A stretch of DNA of 64,000 nucleotides from Clostridium grantii DSM 8605 (GTDB lineage Bacteria; Bacillota; Clostridia; Clostridiales; Clostridiaceae), in the NCBI RefSeq assembly GCF_900129965.1, contig NZ_FQXM01000010.1, positions 1-64,000 on the forward strand, in the 5' to 3' direction. The notes beneath the pieces were generated by a model, which did no database searches, was not told where the DNA came from, and worked only from the letters and a program-made list of their open reading frames with translations. This document shows, in pieces, positions 8,819-17,221 of this stretch (the first letter of the stretch is position 1; every line of letters starts with the position of its first letter). Both the position numbers and the translations under genes were made by a program.

Positions 8819-8911
8819 CAATGTTTATCTATATAATAAAAATTAATAATAATAAATGAGTATTAGTGGTAGAATGGTATTATTGAATATTTATATGAAA
8901 GGATGATAATA

Positions 8912-9685
8912 ATGAATTTTATAGATAGAGTTAATACAAGAAAATCTGTTAGAAAGTATAAGGAAGGTAGTATTGAACAGGAGGATTTAAAGAAAATTGA
9001 TTCCATTATTGATGAAGTTAAGCCTTTGGATGAAAGTATTTCATTTAAAGCCAAATTGGTTAATTATAATCAAATGAAAGAAACATTTAAAGGAATAAAG
9101 AATATGTATTTTAAGGTAAAAGCTCCTCATTATATTATACTTACTTCAGAAATTAAAGATGGCTACAAGGAAAATATAGGATTTGTTGGGGAGCAAATTG
9201 TACTTCAACTTACAAATTTAGGGGTTGGGAGTTGTTGGCTAGGAAGTCCAATAGATGAAAATATTTTAAGAAATATAATTGAAATGGATGATAACCAAAG
9301 ATATATTATTATGATTGCTTTAGGGTATCCATTAGAAAAACTTTCAGTTGTAGAACAAAGAAAAAGAATATCAATGAAAGAATTAATGCTTGAAGAAAAA
9401 AATACAGAGCACGAATTTATTTTCAAAGCACTACTATCAGCACCTTCAGCAGTTAATTCACAACCATGGAGAATTAATTTCATAGATAATAGAATTGATT
9501 TTTATAAAAAAAATAATTTTATTACTAATAAACTATTAGGTAAATACGGAGAATTAGATATGGGAATAGGGCTTAGTCATATTTACTTTGCGTCAAAAGA
9601 ATTTGGATATTCTCCAAAAATAATTAATTCAAATGAAACAAAAAAATTTAAAGATACAGAATATTTTTTTAGTGTGCAACTATGA
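8912..9685 (+). CDS. nitroreductase family protein (TM1586 type)
   Basis: FMN-dependent oxidoreductase of the nitroreductase superfamily, resembling the single-chain pseudo-dimeric type in which two half-domains are fused. N-terminal NTRKSVRKY and internal APSAVNSQPW (about residue 170) are the family's FMN-binding signatures. 257 residues. Two ATGs are nine bases apart; the second (8912) is chosen because GAAAGG at 8897-8902 abuts the first. Redox substrate unknown. The next gene, a methyltransferase, starts 32 bases later and may be co-transcribed. Confidence 0.82.
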   Translation: MNFIDRVNTRKSVRKYKEGSIEQEDLKKIDSIIDEVKPLDESISFKAKLVNYNQMKETFKGIKNMYFKVKAPHYIILTSEIKDGYKENIGFVGEQIVLQLTNLGVGSCWLGSPIDENILRNIIEMDDNQRYIIMIALGYPLEKLSVVEQRKRISMKELMLEEKNTEHEFIFKALLSAPSAVNSQPWRINFIDNRIDFYKKNNFITNKLLGKYGELDMGIGLSHIYFASKEFGYSPKIINSNETKKFKDTEYFFSVQL

Positions 9686-9717
9686 TTTATAATGAGTACT
9701 AAAGGAGATAAATTAAA

Positions 9718-10287
9718 ATGAAAAAATTCGATCCTCAAAACAAAAATAAATTAGATAGTCCGGAAAGAAAAAAACTTCTTCCTCCGGATAAAGTTTTAAA
9801 TATTATAGGGATAGAAAAAAACATGGTAATTGCAGATATAGGATGCGGTACAGGATATTTTTCTATTCCTATTGCAAAACTTGTAGGGCCTAAAAGTAAG
9901 ATATATGCTATAGATATTAGTAATGAAATGCTTATAGAAACAGAAAAAAAAGCAGAAGAAGCAGAAATCACAAATATTATAACTATGAAAGCTGGTGAAG
10001 AGAGTTTTGATTTACTAGAGAATAGTTGCGATATGGTTTTTTCTTCAACGGTGTTACATGAAGTGGATTGCCCACAAGAATTTTTACTTCAATGTAAAAA
10101 AATTATAAATGAAAAAGGGAGTATTATTATTTTAGATTGGAATAAAGTAGAAGGAAAAGTTGGTCCTCCGATTAATCACAGAATAAGTGTGGATCGAGTT
10201 GAAGAATATGCTAAAGAAGTTGGATTAAATATGGATAGTGTGGCGTATTTAGGAAATAACTTTTATATAATAAAATTAGTATTGTAG
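9718..10287 (+). CDS. class I SAM-dependent methyltransferase
   Basis: Predicted cytoplasmic methyltransferase related to the UbiE/Methyltransf_11 group. 189 residues. The SAM-binding motif I is ADIGCGTGYFSIP near residues 37-49, the acidic residue that would bind the ribose is in YAIDIS, and motif II/III regions (DMVFSSTVLHEV, KGSIIILDW) are present. Acceptor substrate cannot be told. Follows the nitroreductase closely and is closed by a strong terminator. Confidence 0.82.
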   Translation: MKKFDPQNKNKLDSPERKKLLPPDKVLNIIGIEKNMVIADIGCGTGYFSIPIAKLVGPKSKIYAIDISNEMLIETEKKAEEAEITNIITMKAGEESFDLLENSCDMVFSSTVLHEVDCPQEFLLQCKKIINEKGSIIILDWNKVEGKVGPPINHRISVDRVEEYAKEVGLNMDSVAYLGNNFYIIKLVL

Positions 10288-10305
10288 ATAAAAGTAGTTC
10301 AAGTT

Positions 10306-10337
10306 AAAAGCAGAAAATCTAATGATTTTCTGCTTTT
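10306..10337 (+). terminator. intrinsic terminator
   Basis: Perfect 14-bp stem AAAAGCAGAAAATC (10306-10319) and GATTTTCTGCTTTT (10324-10337) with a 4-base loop and T-rich tail, just after the methyltransferase gene. Confidence 0.85.
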
Positions 10338-10375
10338 GTTTTTAAAATTAGAGCGCATTAATTGATGTAAATTAA

Positions 10376-10537
10376 TTAATCAATTAAATTTTTCTTTTTA
10401 GAAAGAAGATTACTACCACAAACAATAGAAATCACACCTAAAGTTACACCCATAACAATAGTTATAGTTCCTATAGCGATATTTGCGGCACCTGCAACTT
10501 TTACTGCCTTATAGGTTTTTTCATCATATTTTATCAT
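10376..10537 (-). CDS. 53-residue single-span membrane protein
   Basis: A small gene on the minus strand. It begins MIKYDEKTYKAVKVAG, has a Gly/Ile/Val-rich membrane segment at about residues 19-43 (IAIGTITIVMGVTLGVISIV) and a basic tail SKKKNLID. A good ribosome binding site, GGAGGG, lies six to eight bases before the ATG. Function unknown. The clean membrane-protein pattern, the ribosome site and the position between two terminated units support a real gene. Confidence 0.72.
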   Translation of the reverse strand: MIKYDEKTYKAVKVAGAANIAIGTITIVMGVTLGVISIVCGSNLLSKKKNLID

Positions 10538-10786
10538 AAAGACCCTCCAGTATAATTTTATTTTGCTTATTTATATAGGTAGAAGATTTTTTACTTAACT
10601 TATTATAATATTATACCAAACTGGATATAACTTTAAACAGAAATAACCAATAAATTTCAATTAAGATAATATTATAGATTCTATTTTAGCACAATTAATA
10701 AGGAATTAGTAACATTGATTTTTAACTATTGATTTATTGTGGTAAAATATTATGGGTATATTAATAAATTTTGTGAGGATGATTAA

Positions 10787-12658
10787 ATGAGCAGATTAAT
10801 ACTAGCTGAAAAACCTTCAGTAGCAAGGAATTTAGCGGAAGCTCTTGGATGCAAGAAAAAAGGTAATGGATATTTAGAAGGTGACGATTATGTGATTACA
10901 TGGGCGTTTGGACATTTACTTACTTTATATGATTGTAAGGACTATGATCCTAAACTAGCTTTATGGAGTTATGATAATTTCCCTTATATACCCCAAAAGT
11001 TTCAGTACAGAATAAAAAATGACGGGGTAAACAGGAATATTATTGATGCAGGAGCAAAAAAACAATTAGAAGTCATAAAGGAGTTAGCATATAGAGAAGA
11101 TATTACAGAAATAATATCTGCCACCGACTTTGATAGAGAGGGGGAACTTATTGCCCTACTTATATTTAAATATTTAAAAGTCAATAAACCTATATATAGA
11201 ATTTTGATTAATGAATGGACACCAGAAGAAATAAAGAAAGGATTAAATACTCTTAAAACTAATGCAGAAATGAAAAGTCTTCAAGATGCAGGAATTTGTA
11301 GACAATGGGCAGACTGGGTTATCGGAATAAATTTCACTTCTATGGCTACAATGAAGTATTCTAGGGGTAAAGGCAACTTGTTAAATATAGGAAGAGTGCT
11401 TATGCCTACTTTAAAAATGATATATGATAAAGACATGCAAATAAATAATTTTAAAGTAGAAGAGTTTTTTGAGTTAAATGCAGTATTTAAAAACGAAAAA
11501 GGTGAATATAAAGGTAAATTTTTTCATGGCAAAAAAGAAAAATTTTCCAATAAAGAAAGTATAAAAAAATTAAAGGATGAAATTCAAGGTAAAGATGGAT
11601 TAATAACAGAGAAAGAAGTAGAAATAAACAAGGTTAATCCACCAAGCTTATTTAATTTGAGTAATTTACAAGGGTATATAACAAGTAAGTATAAAGGATG
11701 GACTTCAAATAAAGTATTACAAGTAGCTCAAAGCCTTTATGAAAAGAAATACATTACCTATCCTAGAACAGAGAGTACTGCTTTAGAAGAAAGTTTAAAA
11801 GAAAAGGCGGAAAAAGTATTACAGACTTTAACTAGAAATTTACCTTTTAAAGATGAAATAGTTTTTAGTGATACAAAGAAAGTTTTTAATAACAGCAAAG
11901 TTGAAGGCCATAGTGCTATCATTCCTACGTATATCATACCTAAAAATTTATCAAAGGATGAAATGAATGTATATAATGCTATAAAAAATAGATTTATATC
12001 ACAATTTATGCCTTCATCAGAATATGAAAACACTAAAATAATTACAAGTGTAAAAGGTGATGTTCATGATAGGTTATTTGTGACAAAAGGTAAAATATTG
12101 AAAATTGAGGGTTGGTTAAAGCTATATAATGATGAGAAAAAGGATGAACTATTACCCCCAGTAGAAAAAGATGATATGGTAAAAATGAAGGAATTAAAAG
12201 TATTATCCAAGAAAACGAAGCCACCAGCGCACCATACTGAGAAATCTTTGCTTAAAGCTATGGAAACCTGTGGTAAGGGTAAAAGTAGTGATGAAGAAGA
12301 AGAGAGTACTGAAATATTATATGGATACTCTATAGGTACAGCAGCAACTAGGGCAGAGACTATAAATAAGCTAAAATATGCAGGTTATATTGTAGCTAAG
12401 GGTAAATCTTTATTAGTAACAGAGAAAGGTATAAAATTAATTGAAACTTTCCCTATAAAAGAGCTTATGGACACAGATTATACCGGAAGATTAGAAAAAA
12501 AGCTGTATGATATGGAAAAAGGAAATATCAAAAGATTAGATTTTTTAAAGGAAATATTTGATTTTACAGTAGATGGGGTAAATAAAATTAAAAGAAGTAG
12601 AGCGGATATAATTTGTGATACAAGGGAGAGGAAAAAGGGGGAGGAAAAAAGTGAATAA
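10787..12658 (+). CDS. topB: DNA topoisomerase III-type (type IA), shorter copy
   Basis: Type IA topoisomerase that cuts one DNA strand and relaxes or decatenates. 623 residues. The Toprim domain opens with LILAEKPSVARNLA and has the metal site SATDFDREGEL near residues 112-122. The catalytic tyrosine is Tyr325 in ITYPRTEST. The C-terminus ends in a charged tail with no zinc-ribbon cysteines, unlike the second copy 1.5 kb downstream (14158-16365), with which it shares the family pattern but not close identity. The stop overlaps the GTG of the next gene by 8 bases, so the two are translationally coupled. The Pro usually found in DPDREGE is Phe here. Confidence 0.9.
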   Translation: MSRLILAEKPSVARNLAEALGCKKKGNGYLEGDDYVITWAFGHLLTLYDCKDYDPKLALWSYDNFPYIPQKFQYRIKNDGVNRNIIDAGAKKQLEVIKELAYREDITEIISATDFDREGELIALLIFKYLKVNKPIYRILINEWTPEEIKKGLNTLKTNAEMKSLQDAGICRQWADWVIGINFTSMATMKYSRGKGNLLNIGRVLMPTLKMIYDKDMQINNFKVEEFFELNAVFKNEKGEYKGKFFHGKKEKFSNKESIKKLKDEIQGKDGLITEKEVEINKVNPPSLFNLSNLQGYITSKYKGWTSNKVLQVAQSLYEKKYITYPRTESTALEESLKEKAEKVLQTLTRNLPFKDEIVFSDTKKVFNNSKVEGHSAIIPTYIIPKNLSKDEMNVYNAIKNRFISQFMPSSEYENTKIITSVKGDVHDRLFVTKGKILKIEGWLKLYNDEKKDELLPPVEKDDMVKMKELKVLSKKTKPPAHHTEKSLLKAMETCGKGKSSDEEEESTEILYGYSIGTAATRAETINKLKYAGYIVAKGKSLLVTEKGIKLIETFPIKELMDTDYTGRLEKKLYDMEKGNIKRLDFLKEIFDFTVDGVNKIKRSRADIICDTRERKKGEEKSE

Positions 12659-13382
12659 AAATTCTAAGATTAAATGGCAGGTGAAACTAGGAGTATTATT
12701 GGTGCTATTATCATTTATAGTATATTTTATAAATTACGCTATATTTAAAGACTTCCATCATATTCTAACGTTTTTTTTAGAGGATTTAGCTTTTATACCT
12801 ATAGAAGTTTTAGTGGTTACTTTGTTAATTGATAAAGTAATAGAAAAAAGAGAAAAAGAAAATATGATGCAAAAATTGAATATGGTGATAGGTGTATTTT
12901 TTATTGAAATAGGAACATCTATTATGAAAACTTGCGTAAAGTTGGATCCTAATGTGGATAGAATAAGATCTGCAATGATAATAAAAGAAGAGTGTAATAA
13001 AGCAGAGTATAATAATCTTTTAAAGATACTTAAAAACTATGAATACTCTATTTCTATTGAAGGCGTAGATTTGCATGAAGTTAAAGAGTTTCTAACTTCT
13101 AAAAGAGAATTTTTAATAAGATTATTAGAAAATCCAAATTTGTTAGAACACGAGACTTTTGCAGAATTATTAAATGCAGTTTTCCATGTAGAAGAAGAAC
13201 TACTTGCTAGAGATCTAGATAAATTATCCAAAGAGGATGAGGAACATATTGAGTCAGATATAATAAGAGTTTATAAATATATTGTTTATGAATGGGTTCA
13301 ATATATGAGACATTTACAGGGGAAATATCCTTATTTATTTAAGACAGCTTTGTATAATAATCCTTTCAACTTAAGAAAATAA
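12651..13382 (+). CDS. two-span membrane protein with helical cytoplasmic domain
   Basis: Unrecognised 243-residue protein. Two membrane segments at about residues 10-30 and 42-62 are followed by a basic stretch (DKVIEKREKEN) and a long, charged, mostly helical domain to the end (HVEEELLARDLDKLSKEDEEHIES). A longer frame opens at 12615, but GTG at 12651 has GGGGGAGG just upstream and overlaps the end of the topoisomerase gene, so it is chosen. Coupling to the topoisomerase gene is clear; whether the products interact is unknown. Confidence 0.7.
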   Translation: MNKNSKIKWQVKLGVLLVLLSFIVYFINYAIFKDFHHILTFFLEDLAFIPIEVLVVTLLIDKVIEKREKENMMQKLNMVIGVFFIEIGTSIMKTCVKLDPNVDRIRSAMIIKEECNKAEYNNLLKILKNYEYSISIEGVDLHEVKEFLTSKREFLIRLLENPNLLEHETFAELLNAVFHVEEELLARDLDKLSKEDEEHIESDIIRVYKYIVYEWVQYMRHLQGKYPYLFKTALYNNPFNLRK

Positions 13383-13413
13383 AAATAATATTTAAAAATT
13401 TCCAGGAAATCAG

Positions 13414-13452
13414 CTTGATTAATATGAGTATTTTATAAATTTATTAATCAAG
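13414..13452 (+). terminator. hairpin, probable terminator
   Basis: 11-bp stem CTTGATTAATA (13414-13424) with TATTAATCAAG (13442-13452) and a T-rich stretch soon after. Lies between the membrane-protein gene and the TetR promoter. Confidence 0.5.
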
Positions 13453-13463
13453 TTGAAGTTTGT

Positions 13464-13493
13464 TTGACAACTGAATGAACATTCACTTACAAT
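13464..13493 (+). promoter_or_regulatory. tetR promoter with inverted-repeat operator
   Basis: TTGACA at 13464-13469, an 18-base spacer and TACAAT at 13488-13493. Inside the spacer, TGAATGAACATTCA (13472-13485) is an inverted repeat of TGAATG with a 2-base centre, a common form of TetR-family operator. It points to autorepression by the next gene. Confidence 0.72.
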
Positions 13494-13560
13494 AAAGTAT
13501 AATGGAAGAATTATTTTAATTTTTACTAAGCAACAAAAAATGAGAAGGGAACGATGGTAA

Positions 13561-14133
13561 ATGAGGATAAAAGATGATAAAAAAATTGAAAGCATAAAGA
13601 TTGCTGCCATAGAGCTTATTCAAGAACTAGGATTCCATGGTACATCAGTTTCCAAAATTGCTAAAAAAGCTGGGGTGTCACCTGCTACCATTTATATTTA
13701 TTATGAGAATAAAGAAGAAATGCTAAAGGAACTTTATATAGAATTAAAAGATAGAATGATTTCATTTATACTTAGAGATACTGATAACTTAATGCAAGCA
13801 AAAAAAACTTTTTATCTTATATCTAAAGCGTATTATGAATTTATACTTTCAAATAAAGATGAGTATTATTTTATAAAGCAATTTAAAAGTTGTCCGGCTT
13901 TGCATGATCAATGCGACCAAAATTTAAGTAGTTATAAGAAAATTAATGAAATTATAAACAATTATAAAGAACAAGGAATTATAAAAGATGTAGATAATAG
14001 CTTGATTTTTGCTTTTTTACTTTTTTCAGTGGAAGGAATTAGCGAGTATAATCTATCAGGTAAATGCTGTATATCTGAAAATAGTTTTGACCAAGTTTAT
14101 GATATGATATGGGATGGAATTAGTATAAAGTAA
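13561..14133 (+). CDS. TetR/AcrR family transcriptional regulator
   Basis: 190-residue DNA-binding repressor. The N-terminal helix-turn-helix is clear (GFHGTSVSKIAKKAGVSPATIYIYYENKEEM, roughly residues 21-51). The C-terminal ligand domain is variable and contains several cysteines (SCPALHDQCDQ), with no assigned ligand. The ATG follows GAGAAGGGA at slightly long spacing. A palindromic operator overlaps its own promoter. It stands 24 bases before the second topoisomerase gene, so it may control that gene too. Confidence 0.88.
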   Translation: MRIKDDKKIESIKIAAIELIQELGFHGTSVSKIAKKAGVSPATIYIYYENKEEMLKELYIELKDRMISFILRDTDNLMQAKKTFYLISKAYYEFILSNKDEYYFIKQFKSCPALHDQCDQNLSSYKKINEIINNYKEQGIIKDVDNSLIFAFLLFSVEGISEYNLSGKCCISENSFDQVYDMIWDGISIK

Positions 14134-14157
14134 TTTAAAATTGAGAGGATTGTTTAG

Positions 14158-16365
14158 ATGAGTAAAATATTAGTACTTGCTGAGAAACCTTCTGTTGGAA
14201 GAGAATTGGCTATAGTTTTAAATTGTAACAATAAAGGAAATGGATATTTGGAAGGAGCAAAATATATAGTTACTTGGGCTTTAGGTCATTTAGTAACTTT
14301 GGCAGATCCGGAAGCTTATGATAAAAAGTTTGCACAGTGGAGTATGGAAGAATTGCCTATAATACCTGCTCAATTTAAGCTAGTAGTTATTAAACAAAGT
14401 GGAAAGCAGTTTACAGCCGTTAAAAATCAAATGATTAGAAAAGATGTTTCAGAAATAGTTATAGCAACTGATGCTGGACGAGAAGGCGAATTAGTAGCAA
14501 GATGGATTATAGAAAAAGCTCATGTGAATAAACCAATAAAACGTCTTTGGATTTCTTCAGTTACAGATAAAGCTATAAAAGAAGGATTCAATAAATTAAA
14601 AGATGGGAAACTATATGATAATTTATATGCTTCTGCAGTTGCAAGATCAGAGGTGGATTGGGTTGTAGGAATAAACGCAACTCGTGCTTTGACTTGTAAA
14701 TATAATTCTCAATTATCTTGCGGAAGAGTACAAACACCAACCCTTGCAATTATTGATACAAGGGAAGAAGAAATTCAAAAATTTAAACCTAAGAGTTTCT
14801 ACGGGCTTAATGCAGTAGCAAAAGGGTTAACTCTTACTTGGCAAGATAAAAATACTAATGATTTAAGAAGCTTTGATAAAAACAAAGTTGAAGATATTTA
14901 TAAAAGCTTAAGAAATAAAAATGCGGAAATAATTGAAGTTTCAAAAACTTATAAGAAAAAATATGCACCTCAATTATATGATTTAACGGAGCTTCAAAGG
15001 GATGGAAATAAAATATATGGATTCTCAGCTAAAGAAACTCTTTCTGCTATGCAAAAATTATATGAGAGCCATAAGGTTTTAACGTATCCAAGAACAGACT
15101 CAAGATTTATTACTGATGATATTGTAGATACTTTAAAAGATAGAGTAAAAGCATGTAGATTTGGTAACTATTCTGCAATAGCTTCAGAAATAATGAGAAA
15201 TCCAATAAAAGCAAATAATGCATTTGTGGATAACAAAAAAGTTTCAGATCATCATGCTATTATTCCAACAGAGCAGAATGTTAATATTAGTGCATTTAAT
15301 GATAAAGAAAGAAAAATATATGATTTAGTTGTGAAAAGATTTTTGTCAGTTTTATTACCACCTTTTGAATATGAACAAACAACTATCAAAGCTAAAATTG
15401 GTAACGAAATCTTTGTTGCTAAAGGAAAAATAGTTAAAAAAGAAGGTTGGAAAATAGTTTATAAAAACAATATGCAAGAAGAAGAAACAAGTGAAGATAT
15501 TAAAGATCAAACTTTACCTGATATTAATAAAGGGGATTCGTTAAATATATTGAATATTGTTAAAACTGAAGGGAAAACAAAGCCGCCAGCATTATTCAAT
15601 GAAGCAACTCTTTTATCAGCCATGGAGAATCCAGTAAAATATATGGCTGAAGAAAGCAAAGATTTGAAAAAAATAATTGGAGAAACTGGCGGACTTGGAA
15701 CAGTTGCTACAAGAGCAGATATTATTGAAAAATTATACAATACTTTTCTTATTGAAAAGAAAGGCAAAGATATTCATATAACGTCTAAAGGAAAACAATT
15801 ATTAGAGCTTGTACCAGAAGAATTAAAATCCCCAGCCTTAACAGCAGAATGGGAGAAAAAATTAGAATTAATTTCAAAAGGATCTTTGAATAAAAACACC
15901 TTTGTGAATGAAATGAAAGAATATTCTAAATCAGTGGTTAAAGAAATAAAATCAAGTGATAGTAAGTTTAGACATGATAACTTAACAAGAAATAAATGTC
16001 CAGAATGTGGAAAATACATGCTTGAGGTTAATGGCAAAAAAGGCAAAATGTTAGTATGCCAAGATAGAGAATGTGGACATAGAAAAGGCGTAGCCAGAAT
16101 TACTAATGCAAGGTGTCCTAATTGTCATAAAAAATTAGAGCTTAGAGGAGAAGGAGAAGGACAAATATTTGCATGTAAATGTGGTTATAGAGAAAAGTTA
16201 TCTTCTTTTGAACAAAGAAAGAAAAAAGATAATAATAAAGCATCGAAGCAAGATGTATCAAAATATCTTAAAAATCAAAATAAAAATAAGAAGGATGAAG
16301 AACCATTTAATAATCCTTTTGCGGAGGCTTTGGCTAAGCTTAAATTTGATAATGAAGATAATTAA
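14158..16365 (+). CDS. topB: DNA topoisomerase III (type IA) with zinc ribbons
   Basis: 735-residue type IA topoisomerase, the full TopB length. Toprim start ILVLAEKPSVGRELA, metal site ATDAGREGELVAR near residue 103-115, catalytic Tyr310 in LTYPRTDSRF, and SCGRVQTPTLAIID typical of topoisomerase III. The C-terminal 110 residues carry two four-cysteine zinc ribbons (CPECGKY...CQDRECGH and CPNCHKK...CKCG), then a basic, low-complexity tail. It follows the TetR gene with a 24-base gap and a GAGAGG site. A second paralogue lies upstream (10787-12658). Confidence 0.95.
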   Translation: MSKILVLAEKPSVGRELAIVLNCNNKGNGYLEGAKYIVTWALGHLVTLADPEAYDKKFAQWSMEELPIIPAQFKLVVIKQSGKQFTAVKNQMIRKDVSEIVIATDAGREGELVARWIIEKAHVNKPIKRLWISSVTDKAIKEGFNKLKDGKLYDNLYASAVARSEVDWVVGINATRALTCKYNSQLSCGRVQTPTLAIIDTREEEIQKFKPKSFYGLNAVAKGLTLTWQDKNTNDLRSFDKNKVEDIYKSLRNKNAEIIEVSKTYKKKYAPQLYDLTELQRDGNKIYGFSAKETLSAMQKLYESHKVLTYPRTDSRFITDDIVDTLKDRVKACRFGNYSAIASEIMRNPIKANNAFVDNKKVSDHHAIIPTEQNVNISAFNDKERKIYDLVVKRFLSVLLPPFEYEQTTIKAKIGNEIFVAKGKIVKKEGWKIVYKNNMQEEETSEDIKDQTLPDINKGDSLNILNIVKTEGKTKPPALFNEATLLSAMENPVKYMAEESKDLKKIIGETGGLGTVATRADIIEKLYNTFLIEKKGKDIHITSKGKQLLELVPEELKSPALTAEWEKKLELISKGSLNKNTFVNEMKEYSKSVVKEIKSSDSKFRHDNLTRNKCPECGKYMLEVNGKKGKMLVCQDRECGHRKGVARITNARCPNCHKKLELRGEGEGQIFACKCGYREKLSSFEQRKKKDNNKASKQDVSKYLKNQNKNKKDEEPFNNPFAEALAKLKFDNEDN

Positions 16366-16393
16366 TAATAAAAATTAATAAAAATTTTAATGG

Positions 16394-16427
16394 AAACAGT
16401 TGAGGGAAACAATGCCTTTGACTGTTT
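16394..16427 (+). terminator. intrinsic terminator after topB
   Basis: AAACAGT (16394-16400) pairs with ACTGTTT (16421-16427), with an inner AGG/CCT pairing, followed by ATTTTATT. Fits the end of the tetR-topB unit. Confidence 0.6.
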
Positions 16428-16622
16428 ATTTTATTGATTTTTGAAAAATCCACTATATTAATAAAGGGAATATATTTTTTTGTAATCACATGGTAAAATA
16501 TAGCTTATAGTATAATAAATGGACAAGATGATTGTTGGTTATAAGTTTTAATAATTAATTTGAGTTAATACTAAATAGTAAAATAGCTTATTGATAAGTG
16601 AGTTGGGGGAGAGGATTAAGAA

Positions 16623-16902
16623 ATGAGTTTTAATGATTACGCAGAAACTTGGGATACTGAAAAATGAAGAGAGAAGTTTATGTATTGTGGATTTAGATAA
16701 AGAAGATGGGAGTTTTCATAAAGAATATGAGGATTTTGATGGGCATAATGGTTTTAATCAAGAGGATTTAAAAGATATTTTAACAAGTGTGGGATTCAAG
16801 GATATACAATCAAATACATTTTTTTATGATGAAAAAATAATAGAAGGACAAAAAGTCAGCTATTCCTTATTTTTGATGAAGGCAAGTAAAAATGAAAGCT
16901 GA
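16623..16902 (+). pseudogene. methyltransferase remnant with internal deletion
   Basis: A good ribosome site (GGGGGAGAGG) precedes ATG 16623, which reads MSFNDYAETWDTEK, the usual first residues of small SAM methyltransferases, and then stops at TGA 16665-16667. Without a gap, another frame continues as RSLCIVDLDKEDGSFH..., FDGHNGFNQEDLKDILTSVGFKDI and so on to 16902, the expected C-terminal third of the same family. The SAM-binding core between them is gone and the frames differ. This is best read as one gene that lost its middle about 450 bases long. A functional C-terminal protein starting at 16633 is unlikely. Confidence 0.75.
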
Positions 16903-17221
16903 TAAATTTTTATATAGGTCTATGCTTATTAGGTAGAGGAGAAAATATATATACCCCATGGTTTTATATAGCTTATTTAAAATGAACTAAGATTGCGATA
17001 TAGCCTGTGATCAAGATGTTGAGGCAATATAAGCATATTCTGAAGATGGTATGATTGAAACGATTTTAACGATTAGCAGTTTAGAGTTTGTGTATAAGAA
17101 ACTTGTAGATTCAATTGGAGATAGTATTACAAAATAAAGGAATTAAAAAGGTTTTATGGTATAATTTAATATGTTATATATTAAATTTAAATACTAATTT
17201 TGTAAAAGGGGTTCGGATATA
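16903..17221 (+). other. intergenic stretch with a possible gene remnant
   Basis: 319 bases without an intact gene. A frame at about 17018-17137 reads DQDVEAI, a stop, then AYSEDGMIETILTISSLEF and onward to a TAA at 17135-17137; the sense-like composition suggests the tail of a lost protein, but no family is recognised. The last 80 bases are AT-rich and probably hold the promoter of the histidine kinase gene. Confidence 0.35.

Noticed and set aside
16169..16378. 69-codon plus-strand frame at the end of topB
   Set aside because: Lysine-rich alternative frame inside the real topoisomerase tail; out-of-frame shadow.
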